From Arachidicoccus terrestris (GTDB lineage: Bacteria; Bacteroidota; Bacteroidia; Chitinophagales; Chitinophagaceae): DNA of 64,000 bases. Both the position numbers and the translations under genes were made by a program. Shown here one piece after another: positions 53,527 to 61,110 of this stretch (position 1 is the first letter of the stretch; the number at the start of each line of letters is the position of its first letter). The notes under the pieces are model-generated. The model did no database searches. It was not told where the DNA came from and worked only from the letters and a program-made list of their open reading frames with translations. Where the stretch lies: the NCBI RefSeq assembly GCF_020042345.1, contig NZ_CP083387.1:2046001-2110000 (forward strand), read 5' to 3'.

Positions 53527-53549
53527 GCTCCGGTGAAATTCACCGGAGC
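53527..53549 (+). terminator. Terminator hairpin of the TPP riboswitch
   Basis: GCTCCGGTG and CACCGGAGC form a 9-bp GC-rich stem around AAATT, followed by TTATTTAT. It lies 11 bp after the aptamer, in the expression-platform position. Confidence 0.8.
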
Positions 53550-53596
53550 TTATTTATAGAATACACGCGGAGAGCCGTTTATTAAATTTTACGAAT

Positions 53597-54670
53597 TTAG
53601 TTAGCTCCATTCTTAAACTCATTCGCTTCATTATTCACCTGATCATCTGAAAGATGGCGTCCAGAATTAATTAACACCTTATATTTAAATACGGCTGAGG
53701 TACCTGCTTTTATTTTAAAGTCCAGAGCTTTTTTTCCATTACTGAATATCTTCTGACCCAAAGGATTAGCAGCAAAGAGTCCATAACCACGGGCATGCCA
53801 ATAGGTCGGAAATCCGATATTCGCCGGATGATCCAGTATTACCACGGAAACAGGCTCTCCACCGAGCGTTCCATTTAAGTTCACCCACCTTGCCCTGGTT
53901 CCCCATACAGCGTTACCTTCTTTCCCTTCGCTGCTCCGGTATACCCCAGTTTCTTCCTTAATACTTCTTTCCTGAATACCTGAAATGACTCCGTTGCTGT
54001 CTGTAACTTTTTCCGGAATGTCGGAAGGGTATTCCAGTTCACGAGTTAAACGAATGCCTATTAACCCATCTTTAATATCCGGAAATGACACGTCTTTAGA
54101 TAGTGCAGTTAATTTTATGGCAATTTCAATTGAACGCATACTTCCCGTCCCAGAGAAAATATATTTCGTGTCCTGTCTTAGGAGTTTAGTTCCATCTGGC
54201 GTTATCCAGTAGGCTGTTACGCCCAGTTCCGCTTTATTGTTATCGGCGAACATCTTATTCACGGAAAAATGTCTGATCTCCCCATACTTCTTTTTTTTCG
54301 CTTTAGGGATACTGGATGAATTATTCCAAAAATCTAATCCATCCACATTTTCATAGTTAAACCAAAGTCCGATATGATGAGGATGATCGACGTGTTCTCC
54401 GGCTCGAGGCACAAGAGGCCACCCTCTAGTAATCCATGCACCATCAGCTGTACGAATAGGATAAAGTACAGGTTTCATTAAACTGTCTGGATAGATATAT
54501 GACGTAAAGGGTTTTCCATCTATGGAAATATCAACACGCTTATCTGTCTTATTTTCAGTAATTGTAAAGCGAGTATCTTGAGCATAACCGGTTACTGCCA
54601 GTTCGCTTAATAACAATAGGCCTATTACCATTATTCCGCGTACTTTTTGAAGATTCGTCATAGTTTTCAT
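53597..54670 (-). CDS. DUF6807 (PmoA-like) secreted protein
   Basis: 357 residues from ATG 54670 (MKTMTNLQKVRG), preferred over a start eight codons earlier because it gives a usual signal peptide (about 12-31, ending VTGYAQ). The family signature is HVDHPHHIGLWFNYENVDGLDFWNN and a C-terminal RARWVNLNGTLGGEPVSVVILDHP segment with NIGFPTYWHARGYGLFAANPLG. Such proteins are often labelled methane oxygenase PmoA, which is misleading; the Bacteroidota members are secreted beta-rich proteins found beside sugar-catabolism genes, with no established reaction. It is convergent with the TPP riboswitch: read-through from the riboswitch would make antisense RNA to its 3' end. Confidence 0.85.
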   Translation of the reverse strand: MKTMTNLQKVRGIMVIGLLLLSELAVTGYAQDTRFTITENKTDKRVDISIDGKPFTSYIYPDSLMKPVLYPIRTADGAWITRGWPLVPRAGEHVDHPHHIGLWFNYENVDGLDFWNNSSSIPKAKKKKYGEIRHFSVNKMFADNNKAELGVTAYWITPDGTKLLRQDTKYIFSGTGSMRSIEIAIKLTALSKDVSFPDIKDGLIGIRLTRELEYPSDIPEKVTDSNGVISGIQERSIKEETGVYRSSEGKEGNAVWGTRARWVNLNGTLGGEPVSVVILDHPANIGFPTYWHARGYGLFAANPLGQKIFSNGKKALDFKIKAGTSAVFKYKVLINSGRHLSDDQVNNEANEFKNGAN

Positions 54671-54769
54671 GATTATATCACAGACATAATTCAAAATTAC
54701 GATTGAAAGTTTATAAACAGGTTCAATCTTAGCAAAAATTCCCGGCCTCCATCAGCCAGTCATCCTTCA

Positions 54770-54961
54770 TTAATAAAGAGAAGTATTTGCTTCACTAATT
54801 TCAAAACCTTGAGTAACACACTCAAACATACTAACATGAAAAGCAATAATATCACGCTCAAATAGATCTGAGTTTCCAAGTTCGAAGAGTGCGTAGGGCT
54901 CTAACCCAAGTATACCGGATGGATGCCCAGGTAGTATTTCATCTCCTAGTGCTCCAAATGT
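54770..54961 (-). pseudogene. C-terminal remnant of an unidentified protein gene
   Basis: The minus strand between a TAA at 54962-54964 and a TAA at 54770-54772 reads as plausible protein (FGALGDEILPGHPSGILG, EPYALFELGNSDLFERDI, AFHVSMFECVTQGFEISE), about 63 residues, with no start codon, no start-proximal region and stops in all frames just upstream. It looks like the 3' end of a decayed gene. Family unknown. Nothing else is visible in 54671-55126. Confidence 0.4.
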
Positions 54962-55126
54962 TTACTTCAGGCAATTCTTAAACTATATTGTCAAACAATG
55001 GCATCATTAATAATATTCCGCTCATCCGATTCAACAGATTTCTTATCCACATAAAAAAGAAACAAATAAATTGTTATCATCTGACAATATTGTAGAAACT
55101 AGACTGTCAATTTATTTTCGTTCCAC

Positions 55127-56161
55127 TCACTCATCATCTCCCTCTTTTTCACTTTCAATTTTTTTCATTTCCTCCAGGATGACAGATTCCAATTCTTTAG
55201 TCGGAAGTAATAGTTTATATTCTGCAACAGCAATTGGTTTTTGAATACCCTGTAAGGCTATCTCCACATCCAAGTGATCTTTATCAGCACAGAGTATTAT
55301 ACCAATGGAAGGATTCTCCTCTGGTCGCTTTTCTAATTTATCTAACAAGCCAAGATAAAAATTCATCTTGCCAACGTATTCTGGTTTGAAGCTTCCGATT
55401 TTCAACTCCAATGCCAAAAGTGCCCTTAGCCCGCGGTGATATAGCAGGGTATCTATAAAATATTCTTTTCCATTGAATTCTAAACAGTGTTGGTGCCCGA
55501 TGTAGGTAAACCCTTTCCCCAATATAAATTGTTTGATTCTCTCAATGAGGCGTCGCTCAAGTTCTCTTTCCTTTACAGCTTTCGTTAATCCAAGAAACCC
55601 GAGATTATAACTGGATTTGAGCATATCTTCTGCCTGTTCTGCTACTGTTTCTGGAAGCACTTCATTAAAATTGTGGGATTTGGGCAGATCAATTTCATTG
55701 TGGAAGCTATCAGCTTTCAGATAGTTAAGGAGGATGTTGCGGCTCCACCCAAGTTCTGCTGCCTTTAGGGCGTACCAATAAGCTTCATCATTATCAGTTA
55801 TCTTATTGATTAAAAGGATGTTATGCCCCCATGGCAAAACTGAAACAGACTGTTTCAGTTTTGGTTCAGCTAAAATATACCTTTCATAAAACCGTTTCAT
55901 ATGCCATAGATTACGAGGAGAAAGCCCCATATCTGGAAATTCGAGCTTTAAGTCAACCGAAAGACGGTTTACTACGCCCTCTCCATGTCGTTTCTCTATT
56001 TTTCGTTCGGAAAGCAACTTCCCAATACTCCAATAAACACCGATTGCTGCAGTATTTACCTGCCGGGCAATATTGTTTCGTGCTGTTTTAATTTCTAAAA
56101 CAGCTTGTTGCAGTATTTCATTATAGATACCATCAACTTTATTTTCTTTACTGTTACCCAT
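55127..56161 (-). CDS. YhcG/DUF1016-type PDDEXK nuclease
   Basis: 344 residues. The N-terminal DUF1016_N domain (about 10-165) has VYWSIGKLLSERKIEKRHGEG, LSPRNLWHMKRFYERY and LPWGHNILLINKI. The C-terminal PD-(D/E)XK nuclease domain (about 180-335) contains YIGHQHCLEFNGKEYFIDTLL, the catalytic Asp, and LRALLALELKIG, the ExK pair. YhcG-like proteins are widespread, probably act in DNA processing or anti-phage/restriction-linked functions, and often move horizontally. The gene stands alone between a gene remnant and an IS-bearing region, which fits a mobile accessory gene. Confidence 0.9.
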   Translation of the reverse strand: MGNSKENKVDGIYNEILQQAVLEIKTARNNIARQVNTAAIGVYWSIGKLLSERKIEKRHGEGVVNRLSVDLKLEFPDMGLSPRNLWHMKRFYERYILAEPKLKQSVSVLPWGHNILLINKITDNDEAYWYALKAAELGWSRNILLNYLKADSFHNEIDLPKSHNFNEVLPETVAEQAEDMLKSSYNLGFLGLTKAVKERELERRLIERIKQFILGKGFTYIGHQHCLEFNGKEYFIDTLLYHRGLRALLALELKIGSFKPEYVGKMNFYLGLLDKLEKRPEENPSIGIILCADKDHLDVEIALQGIQKPIAVAEYKLLLPTKELESVILEEMKKIESEKEGDDE

Positions 56162-56920
56162 TTAACTTTTTTTACTATAAAGATTTCAATCAACATAGAA
56201 ATTATCTTCTATGCAACATTTCAGTTAAATTACTTATGATTCTCTTGTCAGGAAAGTTCTCCTATGGCACCAAATCACTCATCGAAATTAAAATCGCCTT
56301 CCACACCTGGCAGCTCAAGGTATTGACAAGGCGTAATCACATAACCTATCCCTTTCACTTTGCTGACCTAGAAAGGAACGCAAAGCCAGCAACATTCTCA
56401 TCGGAAACAAAAATCAGCTAATGATATGTCTATCAAAAGAGAGTTACGTGACTGCAAGCCAGGGCCAAAATTAGTAAATAATATCGAATTGAGTCCGTAT
56501 TGTAGTTTGATAATTCTCTAGTGCTTCATTTAAGTCTATGTTTAATGTACTCATATGCCATTACCGATTCGCCCTAAATGCACATACACTCTAATAGTAA
56601 TTTCATAGGAGGCATTCACCACAATGATATTAACCCTATCATCAACCTAAAATCCCATTATTTTTGGCTGATTCCGCTGAGATTTGTGACGTTCGATTCA
56701 GAAGTCCAAGTAAACAACATAGGGAAAAGAAAATTTCTTGAGTATATTTGATTATGTGTAATGTATAAGCTATAAGAAAAGCGCGCTGTCTAGATTGACG
56801 CCTTTTTATGGCTTATATTTGTTGCTCTATCGGACTTATATGTTGGTTTCGTTCTCTTGATTATGCATTGCATTTTGTTTCTGCAATTGTTAGCTCTGGA
56901 ACTACCGATAACTTTCATCT

Positions 56921-57060
56921 TTATATGGCTGAGGTGGTGATAGGGTCCTCCAAAAATGCTGCCCAGCCCGCTTCCTCCATGTTGGTGATAAAAACCAGAG
57001 ATTTCATGTCGTTATAGCGGCGGTTGATACTTGAGAAACTCTTAACCTTAATAACTGAAC
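56921..57060 (-). pseudogene. Coding-like remnant adjoining the insertion sequences
   Basis: Reading leftward from the hairpin at 57065, about 46 codons are open and protein-like (VKSFSSINRRYNDMKSLVF, ITNMEEAGWAAFLEDPITT, SAI, stop at 56921-56923). An internal ATG (NDMKSL) would leave only 28 residues. It may be the tail of a gene cut near the IS site, or chance. No family is recognised. The rest of 56162-56920 holds nothing that I can support. Confidence 0.25.
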
Positions 57061-57064
57061 ATAT

Positions 57065-57099
57065 AAAACGGACAATAAAATGAATTTATTGTCCGTTTT
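57065..57099. repeat. 35-bp terminator-like hairpin repeat, copy 1
   Basis: A perfect 15-bp stem (AAAACGGACAATAAA and its complement) with loop ATGAA. The same 35 bp recur at 58849-58883 and 60633-60667, always exactly at the IS edges. The stem with flanking T runs suggests that the original target was an intrinsic terminator. Confidence 0.85.
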
Positions 57100-57110
57100 C
57101 TTTAGTTTGG

Positions 57111-58559
57111 CTAATTTCTGGCATAAAAGAAGGAGGAAAATGAGGGATTTGCCATTTTTTCGCACTTCGATAATTTTTTTTCAATGTTCACGAAGTCGGA
57201 AAAATTAATATTTACACTTTGCGCCCAATTTTCAACTCTACATCTATTTATAATATCACCAGTAGTAACCCTTTGCTTTTTAATATTTACGTACCATTTA
57301 GGCCCAGGGAGTTGTTTTTTTGATTTGGACTGCTGCTGTTTGTGCGATGCCAGTATCATCATAGCATAACATGCGGATACAAATGCCGGAACTTTTGCTA
57401 CCGCAGTTTTTTCCCGGATTTGTGCCTGACCACATCCCATTAATGTTTTCTGATCTCTAAAGCCGACTTCTATCTCCCATCTTCTAATATAAGCCTGGAC
57501 CTGCAGGAAAATATCTATCTCTTGATTGGTTGATATTAAATAGGCGGGAGCACGATACAGTAATTTTGATTTTTTGGTGAGCCTATAGGAAACTGGCCTG
57601 ATAATGATCAGCATTAAGTCTCTCTTACCTGATTTTCGCCAGCGTATATCTTTTACAACTTTCACATTGAATGTACGCATCTTTCCTGCAGCCCATGCTT
57701 CAACCTGCTGATAAGGATAGTCATCGCTTTGTCGGATTTGTTCTGGTGTGGGGAGCTCTTCTCCATAATATCGTTTACGTCCCTTTCCTGATTGTTGCTC
57801 TTCTGGTAGAGCATAAATTTTTGAATCCTTCCTTATGCGGCCAATGAGTTCTACATTTTCTGGAAGTTGCCTTAAAACAGTTCCATTCGTGTAACTGCCG
57901 TCCACGCTCAGGATAAGTTTTTTATTTTTATAGCCATCGTCATCTAAGCACTTTCTCAAGGCTATGACACGCTGGACGCCTACTTCGCTCATTTTTTCTT
58001 TCTTCTGTCTTTCCCGGTATAGTGCTACTTCCTGGTCGGTCGCATTTTTTGACGGCTTCTTGGTGGGAGGACAATGTTTGAAGTCTACCGGGATGGCCCT
58101 TGATGGACCGCAGAGGTCTTTTTCAATGAGCGATAAAGAGAGTTGAACAAATCGTTGGCCCCAAATGAAATTATTACAAAACGGGGGGCCAAGTGGATCC
58201 CTTAGCCATCCGGTCCCTGATATTTTCTTCCCTCTCTTCCTTAACAGGGTATCGTCCATGTGTGCATAAATAAAATCGCCTTTCTTTCTATTTTGATACA
58301 CGACCTCCTTTCTAACTTCAGAAAAAATTGCATTCATATCCATTCTTTCACCCTTAAATATTCGATAGGCCGCACTCCAGTCCTTAAACTGATTCCCACT
58401 TGCTGTTAACATCCCTGTTATCGTACAACGTCCAATACATGAAATAACTCCGTGAGACAAATCGCGAGCTCTCTGAAAAGTTCTGGATTGCTTGAAAGCT
58501 GTTATACATCTATCGAATAATTCATTAAAGCAAGCAACTACTCCTTCTTTTTGGGGAGT
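57111..58559 (-). CDS. Transposase of IS copy 1 (DDE; expressed by -1 frameshift?)
   Basis: An independent start would be TTG 58460 (449 aa), but the frame is open and transposase-like upstream to 58559 (FNELFDRCITAFKQSRTFQR, then ARDLSHGVISCIGRCTITG), with no ATG, GTG or TTG there. DDE residues: Asp in AHMDDTLLRKRG, Asp in LSVDGSYTNGTVL and Glu in RRWEIEVGFRDQKTL, which also fits the YREK signature of the IS4 superfamily. The frame meets the AbrB-like ORF at an A9 run (58559-58567) in -1 phase, so the natural product is probably a fusion of about 545 residues. It lacks any obvious inactivating change. Confidence 0.85.
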   Translation of the reverse strand, partial: TPQKEGVVACFNELFDRCITAFKQSRTFQRARDLSHGVISCIGRCTITGMLTASGNQFKDWSAAYRIFKGERMDMNAIFSEVRKEVVYQNRKKGDFIYAHMDDTLLRKRGKKISGTGWLRDPLGPPFCNNFIWGQRFVQLSLSLIEKDLCGPSRAIPVDFKHCPPTKKPSKNATDQEVALYRERQKKEKMSEVGVQRVIALRKCLDDDGYKNKKLILSVDGSYTNGTVLRQLPENVELIGRIRKDSKIYALPEEQQSGKGRKRYYGEELPTPEQIRQSDDYPYQQVEAWAAGKMRTFNVKVVKDIRWRKSGKRDLMLIIIRPVSYRLTKKSKLLYRAPAYLISTNQEIDIFLQVQAYIRRWEIEVGFRDQKTLMGCGQAQIREKTAVAKVPAFVSACYAMMILASHKQQQSKSKKQLPGPKWYVNIKKQRVTTGDIINRCRVENWAQSVNINFSDFVNIEKKLSKCEKMANPSFSSFFYARN

Positions 58560-58747
58560 TTTTTTTTAAGATCTTTTACGGATTCATCACTACGCTGAAG
58601 TACTAGGCGCTGGTGATCATCTATCACCCACTCAACAATCTCTCCTTGCTTAAATTCTATTGCCTGAGCCACGGCAGCTGGAAAATTTACATACCATTGC
58701 TCACTCTTTGCTCTTTTTATTATCTGAATTTTAGTTGGATATCCCAT
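58538..58747 (-). CDS. AbrB/MazE-like small DNA-binding protein of IS copy 1
   Basis: 69 residues: a swapped-hairpin AbrB-type domain (about 5-50: IQIIKRAKSEQWYVNFPAAV, AQAIEFKQGEIVEWVIDDHQ) and a Lys-rich tail KDLKKKLPKKKE. AbrB-like proteins bind DNA as antitoxins or transition regulators; here it is the upstream ORF of an IS and probably binds the IS ends or regulates the transposase. Its AAA-AAA-AAA codons (58559-58567) are a slippery A9 run at which a -1 shift enters the transposase frame, just 19 bases before its own stop. Confidence 0.8.
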   Translation of the reverse strand: MGYPTKIQIIKRAKSEQWYVNFPAAVAQAIEFKQGEIVEWVIDDHQRLVLQRSDESVKDLKKKLPKKKE

Positions 58748-58848
58748 ATCTAGTCGTTTAACTAGATATAAAGATCACAAAAAATAGCAATATAACCAAC
58801 TAAATTGCTATTTTTTTTTGCCTTATCTAGAAAAAGGCCAAACTAGAG

Positions 58849-58883
58849 AAAACGGACAATAAAATGAATTTATTGTCCGTTTT
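58849..58883. repeat. 35-bp terminator-like hairpin repeat, copy 2
   Basis: Identical to the repeats at 57065-57099 and 60633-60667; it is the only sequence between the two IS copies. Confidence 0.85.
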
Positions 58884-58894
58884 CTTTAGTTTGG

Positions 58895-60343
58895 CTAATT
58901 TCTGGCATAAAAGAAGGAGGAAAATGAGGGATTTGCCATTTTTTCGCACTTCGATAATTTTTTTTCAATGTTCACGAAGTCGGAAAAATTAATATTTACA
59001 CTTTGCGCCCAATTTTCAACTCTACATCTATTTATAATATCACCAGTAGTAACCCTTTGCTTTTTAATATTTACGTACCATTTAGGCCCAGGGAGTTGTT
59101 TTTTTGATTTGGACTGCTGCTGTTTGTGCGATGCCAGTATCATCATAGCATAACATGCGGATACAAATGCCGGAACTTTTGCTACCGCAGTTTTTTCCCG
59201 GATTTGTGCCTGACCACATCCCATTAATGTTTTCTGATCTCTAAAGCCGACTTCTATCTCCCATCTTCTAATATAAGCCTGGACCTGCAGGAAAATATCT
59301 ATCTCTTGATTGGTTGATATTAAATAGGCGGGAGCACGATACAGTAATTTTGATTTTTTGGTGAGCCTATAGGAAACTGGCCTGATAATGATCAGCATTA
59401 AGTCTCTCTTACCTGATTTTCGCCAGCGTATATCTTTTACAACTTTCACATTGAATGTACGCATCTTTCCTGCAGCCCATGCTTCAACCTGCTGATAAGG
59501 ATAGTCATCGCTTTGTCGGATTTGTTCTGGTGTGGGGAGCTCTTCTCCATAATATCGTTTACGTCCCTTTCCTGATTGTTGCTCTTCTGGTAGAGCATAA
59601 ATTTTTGAATCCTTCCTTATGCGGCCAATGAGTTCTACATTTTCTGGAAGTTGCCTTAAAACAGTTCCATTCGTGTAACTGCCGTCCACGCTCAGGATAA
59701 GTTTTTTATTTTTATAGCCATCGTCATCTAAGCACTTTCTCAAGGCTATGACACGCTGGACGCCTACTTCGCTCATTTTTTCTTTCTTCTGTCTTTCCCG
59801 GTATAGTGCTACTTCCTGGTCGGTCGCATTTTTTGACGGCTTCTTGGTGGGAGGACAATGTTTGAAGTCTACCGGGATGGCCCTTGATGGACCGCAGAGG
59901 TCTTTTTCAATGAGCGATAAAGAGAGTTGAACAAATCGTTGGCCCCAAATGAAATTATTACAAAACGGGGGGCCAAGTGGATCCCTTAGCCATCCGGTCC
60001 CTGATATTTTCTTCCCTCTCTTCCTTAACAGGGTATCGTCCATGTGTGCATAAATAAAATCGCCTTTCTTTCTATTTTGATACACGACCTCCTTTCTAAC
60101 TTCAGAAAAAATTGCATTCATATCCATTCTTTCACCCTTAAATATTCGATAGGCCGCACTCCAGTCCTTAAACTGATTCCCACTTGCTGTTAACATCCCT
60201 GTTATCGTACAACGTCCAATACATGAAATAACTCCGTGAGACAAATCGCGAGCTCTCTGAAAAGTTCTGGATTGCTTGAAAGCTGTTATACATCTATCGA
60301 ATAATTCATTAAAGCAAGCAACTACTCCTTCTTTTTGGGGAGT
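58895..60343 (-). CDS. Transposase of IS copy 2
   Basis: Identical protein to the transposase of copy 1 (TTG-initiated form 58895-60244; open upstream to the A9 run at 60343-60351). The DDE residues and the -1 relation to the upstream AbrB-like ORF are the same. Both copies appear intact, so both could be active, and the tandem could also move as a composite unit. Confidence 0.85.
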   Translation of the reverse strand, partial: TPQKEGVVACFNELFDRCITAFKQSRTFQRARDLSHGVISCIGRCTITGMLTASGNQFKDWSAAYRIFKGERMDMNAIFSEVRKEVVYQNRKKGDFIYAHMDDTLLRKRGKKISGTGWLRDPLGPPFCNNFIWGQRFVQLSLSLIEKDLCGPSRAIPVDFKHCPPTKKPSKNATDQEVALYRERQKKEKMSEVGVQRVIALRKCLDDDGYKNKKLILSVDGSYTNGTVLRQLPENVELIGRIRKDSKIYALPEEQQSGKGRKRYYGEELPTPEQIRQSDDYPYQQVEAWAAGKMRTFNVKVVKDIRWRKSGKRDLMLIIIRPVSYRLTKKSKLLYRAPAYLISTNQEIDIFLQVQAYIRRWEIEVGFRDQKTLMGCGQAQIREKTAVAKVPAFVSACYAMMILASHKQQQSKSKKQLPGPKWYVNIKKQRVTTGDIINRCRVENWAQSVNINFSDFVNIEKKLSKCEKMANPSFSSFFYARN

Positions 60344-60531
60344 TTTTTTTTAAGATCTTTTACGGATTCATCACTACGCTGAAGTACTAGGCGCTGGTGA
60401 TCATCTATCACCCACTCAACAATCTCTCCTTGCTTAAATTCTATTGCCTGAGCCACGGCAGCTGGAAAATTTACATACCATTGCTCACTCTTTGCTCTTT
60501 TTATTATCTGAATTTTAGTTGGATATCCCAT
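60322..60531 (-). CDS. AbrB/MazE-like small DNA-binding protein of IS copy 2
   Basis: Identical to the 69-residue protein at 58538-58747, with the same A9 slippery run near its end. The start ATG lies about 100 bp inside the IS end. Conservation of both ORFs and of the run in both copies argues that the arrangement is functional, although identical copies are not independent evidence. Confidence 0.8.
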   Translation of the reverse strand: MGYPTKIQIIKRAKSEQWYVNFPAAVAQAIEFKQGEIVEWVIDDHQRLVLQRSDESVKDLKKKLPKKKE

Positions 60532-60632
60532 ATCTAGTCGTTTAACTAGATATAAAGATCACAAAAAATAGCAATATAACCAACTAAATTGCTATTTTTT
60601 TTTGCCTTATCTAGAAAAAGGCCAAACTAGAG

Positions 60633-60667
60633 AAAACGGACAATAAAATGAATTTATTGTCCGTTTT
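60633..60667. repeat. 35-bp terminator-like hairpin repeat, copy 3
   Basis: Third identical copy, followed by two more T residues, so the right-hand flank reads as a normal intrinsic terminator ending in a T tract. This suggests that the hairpin pre-dates the IS insertions. Confidence 0.85.
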
Positions 60668-60699
60668 TTGACTTCAAAATTTTGACTATAAAAGCAGTT

Positions 60700-60721
60700 T
60701 ATTGTCAAATATTTGACAATA
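60700..60721. repeat. 22-bp perfect palindrome
   Basis: TATTGTCAAAT followed by its exact complement, 33 bp right of the last hairpin. No gene begins nearby; it may be a binding site or a terminator of a lost gene. The remaining bases to 60935 contain nothing recognisable. Confidence 0.4.
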
Positions 60722-60935
60722 CAACAAAATGTTAAATACACATTAAAACAAAACAACTAATAGCCACTTAACGAACATTCCTCGCTCCAACTTAGAAGGT
60801 TATTTAAACCCCTAGGAGACAAATGTATACTTTCGGAAATTTCTTGCTCCTATCAAACCGTGTAAAATGTGTATCAAATTGTGTGCAAATAAAAAGCAGC
60901 TAGGAAAGGGTCTTCGTAACTGCTTGATTTTTAAG

Positions 60936-61009
60936 TGGGCCCACCTGGGCTTGAACCAGGGACCCCCTGATTATGAGTCAGGTGCTCTAACCAGCTGAGC
61001 TATAGGCCC
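60936..61009 (-). tRNA. tRNA with CAU anticodon (Met or lysidine-type Ile2)
   Basis: A full cloverleaf of 74 nt: acceptor GGGCCTA/TGGGCCC, D arm GCTC-AGCTGGTTA-GAGC, anticodon arm CCTGA-CTCATAA-TCAGG (anticodon CAT in DNA), 5-nt variable loop, T arm CCTGG-TTCAAGC-CCAGG, discriminator A; CCA is not encoded. It is not an initiator, since the first pair (G-C) is normal. A CAU anticodon can be elongator Met or, after lysidine modification by TilS, Ile; I cannot separate these with certainty. Confidence 0.93.
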
Positions 61010-61110
61010 CAAATTTTGAATGATTTCAAAATTCGAGGTGGCAAAAATAAAGATTTATTCTAAAAATCAACTTTTAAATTGAATTCTTTTTAAAATAAGC
61101 ACCAATTGGT

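Larger units (their letters stand above)
57100..58848 (-). mobile_element. IS element copy 1 (IS4-superfamily DDE, 1749 bp)
   Basis: Imperfect terminal inverted repeats CTTTAGTTTGGC (57100-57111) and GCCAAACTAGAG (58837-58848; 11 of 12 match) enclose an AbrB-like ORF and a transposase ORF, both reading leftward. The element is flanked on both sides by the 35-bp hairpin. The second copy, offset by 1784 bp, encodes identical proteins. Duplicated 35-bp hairpins are best explained as long target duplications; the family could be IS4/IS701-like or an IS1634-type with long duplications. Confidence 0.85.
58884..60632 (-). mobile_element. IS element copy 2 (IS4-superfamily DDE, 1749 bp)
   Basis: A direct tandem copy of the element at 57100-58848 in the same orientation. 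Terminal repeats are at 58884-58895 and 60621-60632. The proteins are identical and I saw no nucleotide difference in the lines compared, so the duplication is recent or maintained by conversion (or an assembly duplication). Confidence 0.85.

Noticed and set aside
53597-54670. Methane monooxygenase component PmoA
   Set aside because: The label is historical for this DUF; the protein is a secreted beta-rich protein with no membrane or metal-site features of methane monooxygenase.
56236-57017. Two small plus-strand open frames (61 and 69 codons)
   Set aside because: No recognisable features, and the second is antisense to a more protein-like minus frame; considered chance.
60633-61009. tRNA-anchored genomic island with a duplicated tRNA 3' end
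   Set aside because: I found no second copy of the tRNA 3' end to the left and no integrase gene.
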